This document shows positions 1-6,105 of a DNA stretch of 9,080 nucleotides, piece by piece. A program made the position numbers and the translations under genes. How positions within the stretch are numbered: position 1 is the stretch's first letter; each line of letters begins with the position of its first letter. Location: contig JAIORR010000181.1 of the NCBI GenBank assembly GCA_021108055.1, forward strand, positions 1 through 9,080, written 5' to 3'. This stretch comes from Candidatus Cloacimonadota bacterium. GTDB lineage: Bacteria > Cloacimonadota > Cloacimonadia > Cloacimonadales > TCS61. The notes under the pieces were generated by a model, which worked only from the letters and a program-made list of their open reading frames with translations, had not been told where the DNA came from and searched no databases.

Positions 1-516
1 AATTCGGGAGCAGGAAGTTCATCTCCCCTTTATTTTACAGAATATAATAATAAACTCTGGTTTAGTGCAGTTGACGGAACAAACGGTTATGAATTATGGG
101 TAACTGACGGTACAACATCAGGTACGGAAAAACTAATGCCTGAAATAGCCCCAATGTCTGATCCGTTGGGAAACACTATTGAATTTAAGATTTATAACGG
201 GTCTTTGTATTTTCGTGCCGGTTATACAACAGCAGGAAATGAATTATGGAAACTTACTACTGAAGGAACAGAAATAAATAATCCGGTTGAATCACCGGCT
301 TTTAATCTGTATCCTAATCCTGTTCATAATGAAATTAACATAGATATTCCGGAAGAAATTGAAAATATTATTATTTATGATATAACAGGAAAGATTGTTC
401 TTAACAATGTAACCGGAAAAACTATAGATATAAGCGATTTTGTTGAGGGAACTTACTTTATTAAAATTACTGTTTCAGATAAAGTAAGAATACAGAAGTT
501 TGTAAAAGTTGATTAA
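1..516 (+). CDS. ELWxxDGT-repeat protein with T9SS type A sorting domain (5' end outside window)
   Basis: The reading frame is open from base 1, so this is the 3' part of a longer gene; the ATG at 136 is internal (it encodes the Met of LMPEIAP) and not the start. The first 45 codons hold one repeat unit with EYNNKLWF, DGTNGYELWVTDGT and SGTEKL. A degenerate unit, NELWKLTTEGTEI, follows. The last 78 residues, from NPVESPAFNLYPNPV to the terminal KFVKVD, are a T9SS type A sorting domain (TIGR04183-like: YPNP, IYDITGKIV, GTYFIKI). Proteins with this domain are exported through the Sec system and then across the outer membrane by the type IX system, and are either released or anchored at the surface. 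Its 516 bases align without a gap to the end of the next gene (offset 1716), so the two are tandem paralogues. The ligand and function of ELWxxDGT repeats are unknown to me; a beta-propeller-like fold is an inference. Confidence 0.88.
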   Translation, partial: NSGAGSSSPLYFTEYNNKLWFSAVDGTNGYELWVTDGTTSGTEKLMPEIAPMSDPLGNTIEFKIYNGSLYFRAGYTTAGNELWKLTTEGTEINNPVESPAFNLYPNPVHNEINIDIPEEIENIIIYDITGKIVLNNVTGKTIDISDFVEGTYFIKITVSDKVRIQKFVKVD

Positions 517-552
517 AAAGGTCTAATGTGCTTGAAAATCGGTCCGGCGGAT

Positions 553-570
553 TTCTCAATTAATTGAGAA
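553..570. terminator. 18-bp perfect palindrome downstream of the first gene (possible terminator or protein site)
   Basis: TTCTCAATTAATTGAGAA is its own reverse complement and begins 36 bp after the stop of the first T9SS gene. As RNA it could fold into a weak AT-rich hairpin. No U-run follows (the next bases are TAAGATATT), so a classical intrinsic terminator is not well supported. A dimeric regulator's binding site is equally possible. Confidence 0.35.
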
Positions 571-659
571 TAAGATATTAAGGTGTTATGTTTTTTGAAA
601 ATATATCCGTCTGACCGGTTTTTAAAACATTATACAAATTGCATATATTTCAGTTATTT

Positions 660-678
660 CCTGTCTGCCGACAGGCAG
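660..678. repeat. GC-rich short hairpin repeat in the intergenic gap
   Basis: CCTGTC (660-665) pairs with GACAGG (670-675) around a TGCC loop; alternatively CTGCC (665-669) pairs with GGCAG (674-678) around GACA. It is a GC-rich island within very AT-rich DNA between the two T9SS genes, which suggests an inserted short dispersed repeat rather than ordinary spacer. From memory, similar CTGTCTGCCGACAGGCAG sequences recur in Bacteroidota genomes; I cannot verify copy number here. The rest of gap 517-780 shows no convincing gene. Confidence 0.45.
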
Positions 679-780
679 GAAGCATTTAATCATTTAGATC
701 ACATATCAAAAAAACACTTATTTTTAATAAATATAACTTATATTGAAAAAAAATTAAAAAACCTCTAAAAACTAAAAATC

Positions 781-2232
781 ATGAAAAAATTAAACATTAT
801 TATTGTATTATCTTTTATTTTTAACCTCAACACTACAGCTCAAACATTTGAACTGTTAAAAGATATTAATTCGGGAGGAGATTCTTATCCTGTTAATTTA
901 GCAAAATATAACAGTAAACTATATTTTACAGCAGATGACGGAACAAACGGTTATGAATTATGGGTAACAGACGGCACAACATCAGGCACATTAATGCTTA
1001 AAGATATATATTCGGGAGCAGGAAGTTCAAGTCCGTATGGTTTTACGGAATATAATAATAAACTCTATTATAAAGCAGATGACGGAACAAACGGTTCTGA
1101 ATTATGGGTAACTGACGGCACAACATCAGGCACAGAAATGCTTAAAGATATAAATTCGACAGGAAGTTCATCTACAAATTATTTTACAGAATATAATAAT
1201 AAACTCTATTTTTGGGCAAATGACGGAACAAACGGTTATGAATTATGGGTAACTGACGGAACCGAACCCGGCACACTAATGCTTAAAGATATAAATGCGG
1301 GAGGAGGTTCATTTCCGAAATTTTTTACAGAATATAATAATAAACTCTATTTTCGAGCAGATGACGGAAGCGGTGATGAATTATGGGTAACTGACGGCAC
1401 AACATCAGGCACAGAAATGCTTAAAGATATTAATTCGGGAGGAGGTTCAAGTCCGTATGGTTTTAAAGAATATAATAATAAACTCTATTTTCGAGCAGAT
1501 GACGGAACATACGGTCAAGAATTATGGGTAACTGACGGAACTTATGTAGGCACACAAATGCTTAAAGATATATATTCGGGAGCAGGAAGTTCAAGTCCGT
1601 ATGGTTTTACGGAATATAATAATAAACTCTTTTTTAAAGCAGATGACGGAACATATGGTTATGAATTATGGATAACAGACGGCACAACAGACGGTACACA
1701 AATGCTTAAAGATATTAATTCGGGAGCAGGAAGTTCAACTCCTGCTTATTTTACAGAATATAATAATAAACTCTTTTTTAAAGCAGATGACGGAACAAAC
1801 GGTGAAGAATTATGGGTAACTGACGGAACAGAAATCGGAACAGAAAAACTAATGCCTGAAATAGCCCCAATGTCTGATCCGTTGTCAATCACTTGTGATT
1901 TTAAGATTTATAGCGGGTCTTTGTATTTTCGTGCCGATTATACAACAGCAGGAAATGAATTATGGAAACTTACTACTGAAGGAACAGAAATAAATAATCC
2001 GGTTGAATCACCGGCTTTTAATCTGTATCCTAATCCTGTTCATAATGAAATTAACATAGATATTCCGGAAGAAATTGAAAATATTATTATTTATGATATA
2101 ACAGGAAAGATTGTTCTTAACAATGTAACCGGAAAAACTATAGATATAAGCGATTTTGTTGAGGGAACTTACTTTATTAAAATTACTGTTTCAGATAGAG
2201 TAAGAATACAGAAGTTTGTAAAAGTTGAGTAA
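781..2232 (+). CDS. Exported ELWxxDGT-repeat protein with T9SS type A sorting domain
   Basis: Complete 483-residue protein. Residues 1-20 form a Sec signal peptide (MKKLN, then the hydrophobic IIIVLSFIF) with likely cleavage after TTA before Q21. Seven repeats follow, each with ELWV/ITDGT, GT-M-LKDI, EYNNKLYF and ADDGT, at a spacing of 46-48 residues. An eighth, decayed unit (NELWKLTTEGTEI) leads into the sorting domain at about residues 406-483 (YPNPVHNEI, IYDITGKIV, GTYFIKI, ending KFVKVE). It is therefore predicted to cross the inner membrane by Sec and the outer membrane by type IX secretion. The start is preceded by an A-rich leader with no Shine-Dalgarno, as usual in Bacteroidota. It is a tandem paralogue of the preceding gene. 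The repeat domain has no function I can assign; binding or adhesion is a guess. No well-matched promoter is visible upstream. Confidence 0.93.
   Translation: MKKLNIIIVLSFIFNLNTTAQTFELLKDINSGGDSYPVNLAKYNSKLYFTADDGTNGYELWVTDGTTSGTLMLKDIYSGAGSSSPYGFTEYNNKLYYKADDGTNGSELWVTDGTTSGTEMLKDINSTGSSSTNYFTEYNNKLYFWANDGTNGYELWVTDGTEPGTLMLKDINAGGGSFPKFFTEYNNKLYFRADDGSGDELWVTDGTTSGTEMLKDINSGGGSSPYGFKEYNNKLYFRADDGTYGQELWVTDGTYVGTQMLKDIYSGAGSSSPYGFTEYNNKLFFKADDGTYGYELWITDGTTDGTQMLKDINSGAGSSTPAYFTEYNNKLFFKADDGTNGEELWVTDGTEIGTEKLMPEIAPMSDPLSITCDFKIYSGSLYFRADYTTAGNELWKLTTEGTEINNPVESPAFNLYPNPVHNEINIDIPEEIENIIIYDITGKIVLNNVTGKTIDISDFVEGTYFIKITVSDRVRIQKFVKVE
848..1842 (+). repeat. Seven coding tandem repeats of 138-144 bp
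   Basis: The repeats encode the ELWxxDGT units and are strongly conserved as DNA, for example GAATTATGGGTAAC and TATAATAATAAACTCT recur in most units. One 74-bp block is exactly duplicated at 993-1066 and 1557-1630, which is a distance of four units. Such similarity makes copy-number change by recombination or slippage likely. Confidence 0.85.
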
Positions 2233-2315
2233 TAGCAGACCGGATATTATTGAGTTATAACTGAAAGCAGCAAAACTGCAAACAGATTATTTAATTATTG
2301 TTTTCAGAAAATCAG

Positions 2316-2343
2316 CAGTAGGCAGTCCACAGTCGACAGTATT
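2316..2343 (-). repeat. Short heptamer array, inverted relative to the downstream array
   Basis: Four 7-bp steps: CAGTAGG, CAGTCCA, CAGTCGA, CAGTATT. Read on the minus strand these give xxxACTG units of the same kind as the plus-strand array at 2502-2557. CAGTCCACAGTC (2323-2334) is the exact reverse complement of GACTGTGGACTG (2502-2513). Confidence 0.7.
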
Positions 2344-2501
2344 TCGAATGTAAAGCAGAACATAAATGTCTGTATATTTAGCTGTTGAATTATAATATAC
2401 TGTATTAATTATAACAAAACACTAAAGATTATTGTAAAAATCACAATTATTTAAAACTTGAGCCGTTCAAAGTTATGAAGAATCAAAACCTAAATATTGA
2501 T

Positions 2502-2557
2502 GACTGTGGACTGTGGACTGGAGACTGTGGACCGGAGACTGGAGACTGGAGACCGTA
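2502..2557 (+). repeat. Heptamer tandem array, eight 7-bp units
   Basis: Eight consecutive heptamers with no spacing error: GACTGTG, GACTGTG, GACTGGA, GACTGTG, GACCGGA, GACTGGA, GACTGGA, GACCGTA. It is far richer in G+C than its surroundings. It lies 99 bp upstream of popT and outside any credible reading frame. It resembles the short tandemly repeated heptamers described in other bacteria; I assign no function. Confidence 0.9.
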
Positions 2558-2625
2558 TCTTTTTTATAAACTGCGATTAAAAGTATATTTTTTCAAAATC
2601 AATGAGGTCAGTATTTAGTTTTTCT

Positions 2626-2633
2626 TATTTTTG
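2626..2633 (+). promoter_or_regulatory. Candidate -7 box for the popT-aroE operon
   Basis: TATTTTTG matches the Bacteroidota -7 consensus TAnnTTTG and would start a transcript about 15-20 nt before the popT ATG. A second match, TATATTTG, lies at 2644-2651 but is very close to the ATG. Neither has a TTG at the usual -33 distance, so the call is tentative. Confidence 0.4.
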
Positions 2634-2656
2634 CATTTCAATTTATATTTGATCTG

Positions 2657-3592
2657 ATGAAGGAGAAATTTTCTTGGTTTATTAAAGGATTCGGAATAGG
2701 TGCTGCTAATGTTATTCCGGGAGTTTCAGGAGGCACAATTGCACTAATAACCGGTATTTTTGAACAATTAATTGATTCTTTGAAATCTTTTAATCTGAAA
2801 GCCTTTAAGTTACTGTTAAAATTTAAATTTAAAGAATTTGCAAAACATACTGATCTGTTATTTCTGTTTATTGTATTTTTTGGTGCTTTAGTCAGCATAT
2901 TTACATTAGCAAAACTATTAGGCTATCTGTTTGATAATTTCCCTGTTTATGTTTGGGCTTATTTCTTCGGATTAATCTTGGCTTCTGTATATTTTGTAGG
3001 GAAAACAGTTGATAAATACAACTTGTCGGTTATTTTGTCATTTATTGTAGGTACGGCAATAGCTGTTTGGATTTCATTTATGAATCCTGCAACCGAAAAT
3101 GATGCTTTCTTTTATTTGATATTATGCGGAATGGTTGCTATCGTTAGTATGATTTTACCCGGATTATCCGGGTCTTTTATACTGATTTTGATGGGAAATT
3201 ATCAACTTGTTATGATTCAGTCTGTTAATGAACTTAATTTTAGCGTTCTTTTTCCGGTTGCAATCGGTATTATAATAGGTTTACCTGCATTTTCTAATAT
3301 TCTTTCATGGGTATATAAAAAATATAAGAATGAAACTATTGCTTCTTTAACCGGTTTCATTTTGGGCTCTTTATTTATATTATGGCCATGGAAAAATGAA
3401 CAATACATTTTAGGAGATAACGGTGTTGTAGTTATGAAAAATAACGGAGAGCCTGTCATCAGCAGTTACGAAAGATATTTTCCTGAAGTTATTGATAAGC
3501 ATGTATTACTCGCTGTTGCATTTATTTTAATCGGTGTTCTTTCTGTTTGGGCTGTCGAACGACTTGCTGAAAAAAAAGTACCGGTTAAATGA
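2657..3592 (+). CDS. popT: DUF368 family polyprenyl-phosphate transporter (PopT-type)
   Basis: Polytopic inner-membrane protein of 311 residues, the usual DUF368 size. The family signature is clear near the N-terminus (GFGIGAANVIPGVSGGT, residues 11-27, then GIFEQLI) and its internal echo occurs at MILPGLSGSF (165-174), in keeping with an internally duplicated membrane fold. Hydrophobic segments lie at about 65-90, 96-115, 123-142, 150-187, 195-220, 228-244 and 283-300. DUF368 proteins (PopT) were shown in Vibrio cholerae and Gram-positives to return undecaprenyl phosphate across the membrane for reuse in peptidoglycan and other surface polymers. The family call is from sequence; substrate is transferred from characterised relatives. 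Its stop overlaps the start of aroE (ATGA), implying co-transcription and translational coupling. A long loop before the last helix (about 245-282) is hydrophilic. Confidence 0.92.
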   Translation: MKEKFSWFIKGFGIGAANVIPGVSGGTIALITGIFEQLIDSLKSFNLKAFKLLLKFKFKEFAKHTDLLFLFIVFFGALVSIFTLAKLLGYLFDNFPVYVWAYFFGLILASVYFVGKTVDKYNLSVILSFIVGTAIAVWISFMNPATENDAFFYLILCGMVAIVSMILPGLSGSFILILMGNYQLVMIQSVNELNFSVLFPVAIGIIIGLPAFSNILSWVYKKYKNETIASLTGFILGSLFILWPWKNEQYILGDNGVVVMKNNGEPVISSYERYFPEVIDKHVLLAVAFILIGVLSVWAVERLAEKKVPVK

Positions 3593-4338
3593 AACATTAC
3601 GGCTTAATCGGATACCCTTTGACTCATTCATTTTCGAGAAATTTTTTTCTCGAAAAAATCAAAAATGAAAACTTAACCGATGTTTCATACTCAAACTTTC
3701 CAATTAAATCAATAAATGAGTTTCCCGATTTAATTTCAAAAGTAAAAAAACTGAAAGGAATTAATGTAACTTCTCCCTATAAAGAAGATATTATAAAATA
3801 TTTAGATGATATTGATGAAGAAGCCAAAGAAATTGGTGCTGTTAATGTGGTGAAAATCAATAAAATAAACGAATCATTATTTCTAAAAGGTTATAATACT
3901 GATATTTACGGTTTTGTTTCATCAATTAAAGAATATCTTAACAATAATATAAAATCAGCATTAATTCTCGGGACAGGAGGTGCTGCAAAAGCAGTAGCTT
4001 TCGGACTTAAAAAGTTGAATATCAATTATACTTTTGTTACCGGAAAAAATATCAGTAATAATTTAATGTTGAATTATAATGATTTAAATAAAGAAATTAT
4101 TCAGAACAATTTATTGATTATAAACGCAACACCTCTCGGAATATTTCCGAAAATTAATGCAAAACCGAATATACCGTATAAGTACATTTCTGAAAATCAT
4201 ATACTTTATGATTTAATCTATAATCCTGCCGAAACCTTATTTCTCAAAGAAGGACTAAAAAAAGGAGCAATTATAATTAACGGGCTTAAAATGTTACATT
4301 TTCAAGCCGAAAAAGCATGGGAAATTTTCAATTCATAA
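3589..4338 (+). CDS. aroE: Shikimate dehydrogenase (NADP-dependent)
   Basis: Catalyses reversible reduction of 3-dehydroshikimate to shikimate in the pathway to chorismate, in the cytoplasm. At 249 residues it is slightly short but complete. The substrate domain has IGYPLTHSFSR (7-17, with the shikimate-binding serines S14 and S16), NVTSPYK (59-65, catalytic K65), GAVN (83-86) and NTD (103-105, catalytic D105). The dinucleotide-binding loop is LGTGGAAKA (127-135). NATPLGIFP (179-187), DLIYNPAET (208-216) and GLKMLHFQAEKAW (232-244, with Q239) complete the family pattern. The usual NVTIPYK reads NVTSPYK, a tolerated variant. The ATG overlaps the popT stop by four bases, so expression is probably coupled to popT. 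Aromatic amino acids, folate and menaquinone precursors all depend on this product. Confidence 0.95.
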   Translation: MKHYGLIGYPLTHSFSRNFFLEKIKNENLTDVSYSNFPIKSINEFPDLISKVKKLKGINVTSPYKEDIIKYLDDIDEEAKEIGAVNVVKINKINESLFLKGYNTDIYGFVSSIKEYLNNNIKSALILGTGGAAKAVAFGLKKLNINYTFVTGKNISNNLMLNYNDLNKEIIQNNLLIINATPLGIFPKINAKPNIPYKYISENHILYDLIYNPAETLFLKEGLKKGAIIINGLKMLHFQAEKAWEIFNS

Positions 4339-4348
4339 AATTTGTTAC

Positions 4349-4356
4349 TACATTTG
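4349..4356 (+). promoter_or_regulatory. Candidate -7 box for the mscS-type gene
   Basis: TACATTTG matches TAnnTTTG and lies in the 82-bp gap after aroE. It would give a leader of nearly 60 nt carrying the 16-bp tandem repeat. No TTG is found at the -33 distance, so it may be weak or read-through from aroE may dominate. Confidence 0.4.
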
Positions 4357-4378
4357 AATTTTATTGATCTAATAGTAT

Positions 4379-4410
4379 AGCAATGCAACAATTTAGCAAT
4401 GTAACAATAA
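4379..4410 (+). repeat. Two tandem 16-bp repeats in the mscS leader
   Basis: AGCAATGCAACAATTT (4379-4394) is followed directly by AGCAATGTAACAATAA (4395-4410), with 13 of 16 bases equal, and then by a partial CAATTTC. The array ends 10 bp before the ATG of the channel gene. It may be a dispersed repeat family; copy number elsewhere cannot be seen here. Confidence 0.75.
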
Positions 4411-4420
4411 CAATTTCAAT

Positions 4421-5146
4421 ATGTTTGATTTTTCATTCTCAAGTCTGTCAATATACAAATTCATAGTTTCAGCAATAATCCTGTTTGTTTTCTTTAGAGC
4501 TGTTACATATGCTTTGCCTCTTTTCCTTAAAAATAAAAGAGTTTTAAAGGTATTAAAACGATATTTCCCGCTAATTGAGTTTATTTTATGGATATTATTC
4601 ACAATCATTGCATTTAAGAACTTTTTGGAAGATAATCAATATTTTGCATTAGCTTTATTTATAACAATGTCGGTAATTGCAATTTGGGCAAGCAGAATGG
4701 TATTAAAAGATTATATTGCAGGAATTATTCTAAAAACAAATTCAGACCTTAATACCGGTGATGCGATTAGTTTTACCGGATATTCCGGTGTAATAAATAA
4801 ATTTAAATTCAGAGCAATTGAAATTGAATCGGATGATTCCGAAATTATTCAAATTCCTTATTCATTAATTCTGGAAAACAGCATAAAAAAAAGCAGGCCT
4901 AAAGAAGATATAACTGCATACACCTTTAACATAACAGTTTCAAAAAATGAAAGTACAGAAAGAATATCTGAAGAAATTAAACAAACTGTTTATAATTTAC
5001 CTTGGACATCTGTTAAAAAAGATCCGATAATTAATCCTGTTTCAGAAACAAAAAATTCTGTTTTGTTTGAAATTACAATATTTTCAATGAGTAAAGATTA
5101 CAACTACAAAATTGAAAATCATTTAAAAGAAAAGTTTTCTTCCTAA
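4421..5146 (+). CDS. Small mechanosensitive channel, MscS family
   Basis: 241-residue inner-membrane protein. Predicted membrane segments lie at about 11-35, 50-67 and 73-104; the last is the pore-lining type helix, ending in the family stretch VLKDYIAGIILKTNSDLNTGD (94-114). The MscS beta domain follows (GDAISFTGYSGVINKFKFRAIEIES, 113-137; IQIPYSLILENSIKK, 144-158), then an alpha-beta C-terminal domain (about 165-241). MscS channels open under membrane tension and release solutes during hypo-osmotic shock; related small channels can carry ions or amino acids, so the exact role is open. The glycine/alanine packing pattern of E. coli MscS TM3 is only weakly kept. The ATG at 4421 gives a sensible N-terminal hydrophobic segment. 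Its stop codon directly abuts the stop of the opposing prenyltransferase gene, with no base between. Confidence 0.87.
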   Translation: MFDFSFSSLSIYKFIVSAIILFVFFRAVTYALPLFLKNKRVLKVLKRYFPLIEFILWILFTIIAFKNFLEDNQYFALALFITMSVIAIWASRMVLKDYIAGIILKTNSDLNTGDAISFTGYSGVINKFKFRAIEIESDDSEIIQIPYSLILENSIKKSRPKEDITAYTFNITVSKNESTERISEEIKQTVYNLPWTSVKKDPIINPVSETKNSVLFEITIFSMSKDYNYKIENHLKEKFSS

Positions 5147-5997
5147 TTATATATAAAGGCTCAATACAGTAAAACCGGCAAAAACAATACTTGCTATACC
5201 GTTAATTGTAAAGAAAGCCAAATTCACTCTGCTTAAATCATTTGGTTTTACAATAATATGCTGGTAGGTAAGTGAAGACCCAAAGAATAATGCTCCTGCC
5301 CAATACCAAACTCCTAAAAACTCTGCTCCTATTATACCTGCCCATATAATAATTGCGAGAGTTAATATATGTAAAACTGCAGATAATAATAACGCTCTGC
5401 GTTTACCTAATAGTCTTGGTATTGATTTCAAGTTTTTTTCTTTATCGAATTCTTCATCTTGCAGAGCATAGATAATATCAAAACCTGCAGTCCAAAATAA
5501 AACAGTTGCTGAAAACAATACCGGAAGCAAGGAGAATTCACCGGTTACAGCCAAGTATGATCCTACGGGTGCTAATGATAATCCTAATCCAAGAATAAAA
5601 TGACACAACCATGTAAACCTTTTTGTATAACTATAGCCAAGAACAACCGCAATAGCAACAGGTGCCAAATAAAAGACTAAATTATTTATGAAATATGTTG
5701 TTATAAAAAACAGAATGACATTAATAATCACAAAACCCAATGCATATTTAGATTTGATCTTACCTGAAGGAATTTCTCTTACAGCAGTTCTCGGATTTTC
5801 AACCATCTGTTAAAACCCATAGCTGCATTACGTGCAAATATCATATCTAAAACAACTAATATTAATATTTGAATTCCGCTTCCACCAAAAAAATCATTAT
5901 CAGCAGCTTTAACAGCTAAAAAAAAGCCAATTAATGCAAAAGGCATAGCAAAAATTGTATGGCTGAATTTTACAAGAGATAAATAGTTCTTAATCAT
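5147..5997 (-). pseudogene. UbiA-family prenyltransferase (UbiA/MqnP-like), broken by an apparent 19-nt deletion
   Basis: Two overlapping minus-strand frames together make one UbiA-family protein. The first (5997 down to 5779) encodes MIKNYLSLVKFSHTIFAMPFALIGF to ARNAAMGFNR, then shifts into WLKIRELL and stops. The second (5806 down to 5147) resumes at NPRTAVREIPSGKI and carries the second Asp-rich motif, DIIYALQDEEFD (residues 110-121 of that piece), and SIPRLLG. Family members have about nine residues, of the form xxDRxxDxx, between GFNR and NPRT. Here only 8 nt separate them, so about 19 nt, including the first Asp-rich Mg-diphosphate motif, are gone. The restored length would be about 289 residues, normal for the family. 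Intact enzymes attach a polyprenyl chain to an aromatic acid in quinone synthesis; in Bacteroidota usually for menaquinone. A frameshift during translation could not restore activity, because the motif is absent. An assembly error is the main alternative. It is read divergently from the sigma factor gene. Confidence 0.85.
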
Positions 5998-6037
5998 TTT
6001 ATAATAATGATCTTTAGAGTTGGTTATTTTTTTTTTA

Positions 6038-6045
6038 CAAAATTA
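6038..6045 (-). promoter_or_regulatory. Candidate -7 box for the ubiA-like gene
   Basis: On the minus strand this reads TAATTTTG, a full match to TAnnTTTG, about 40 bp upstream of the ATG at 5997. No TTG is present at the -33 distance. It lies in the 84-108-bp divergent region shared with the sigma factor gene. Confidence 0.45.
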
Positions 6046-6050
6046 ACTTA

Positions 6051-6084
6051 TTTGTTCGGTTTTTGTTAAAAATATTTAAATTTG
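6051..6084 (+). promoter_or_regulatory. Promoter of the sigma/anti-sigma operon
   Basis: TTTG (6051-6054) and TAAATTTG (6077-6084) are separated by 22 bp, fitting the Bacteroidota pattern TTG-N17-23-TAnnTTTG. Transcription would begin near 6088-6092. The TTG codon at 6082 lies inside the -7 box and so cannot be the start codon if this promoter is used; TTG 6094 or 6106 fit better. Confidence 0.55.
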
Positions 6085-6105
6085 TATCTGATCTTGAAAA
6101 ATATT

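Larger units (their letters stand above)
2233..2656. other. 424-bp non-coding gap with two inverted heptamer arrays
   Basis: I see no credible gene in either strand. It holds a 10-bp palindrome AGTTATAACT (2253-2262) shortly after the T9SS gene, a heptamer array at 2316-2343, an AT-rich imperfect inverted repeat (TTATAAT 2390-2396 with ATTATAA 2408-2414), a second heptamer array at 2502-2557, and promoter-like -7 boxes just before popT. Confidence 0.7.

Noticed and set aside
583..768. Small plus-strand open frame of 61 codons between the two T9SS genes
   Set aside because: It runs through the palindrome-flanking spacer and the GC-rich hairpin, shows no family features, and its composition resembles AT-rich spacer.
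848..1842. Regular repeats that could suggest a CRISPR-like array
   Set aside because: Units are 138-144 bp, in frame, and encode ELWxxDGT repeats throughout; there are no short repeats with unique spacers.
2502..2557. Heptamer array as a coding repeat
   Set aside because: No frame through it forms a credible gene on either strand, and it lies wholly in the spacer before popT.
2638..3459. Two minus-strand frames (2638-2898 and 3217-3459) opposite popT
   Set aside because: Both lie within or mostly within a well-supported DUF368 gene and encode nothing recognisable.
4393..4608. Minus-strand frame of 71 codons at the start of the channel gene
   Set aside because: It overlaps the MscS-type gene and the 16-bp repeats and has no family features.
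5779..5806. Programmed -1 frameshift joining the two prenyltransferase frames
   Set aside because: A -1 slip near TTGAAAATC would join the frames but yield NRWLKNPRT, still without the Asp-rich motif, so it would not make an active enzyme. Deletion or assembly error explains the data better.
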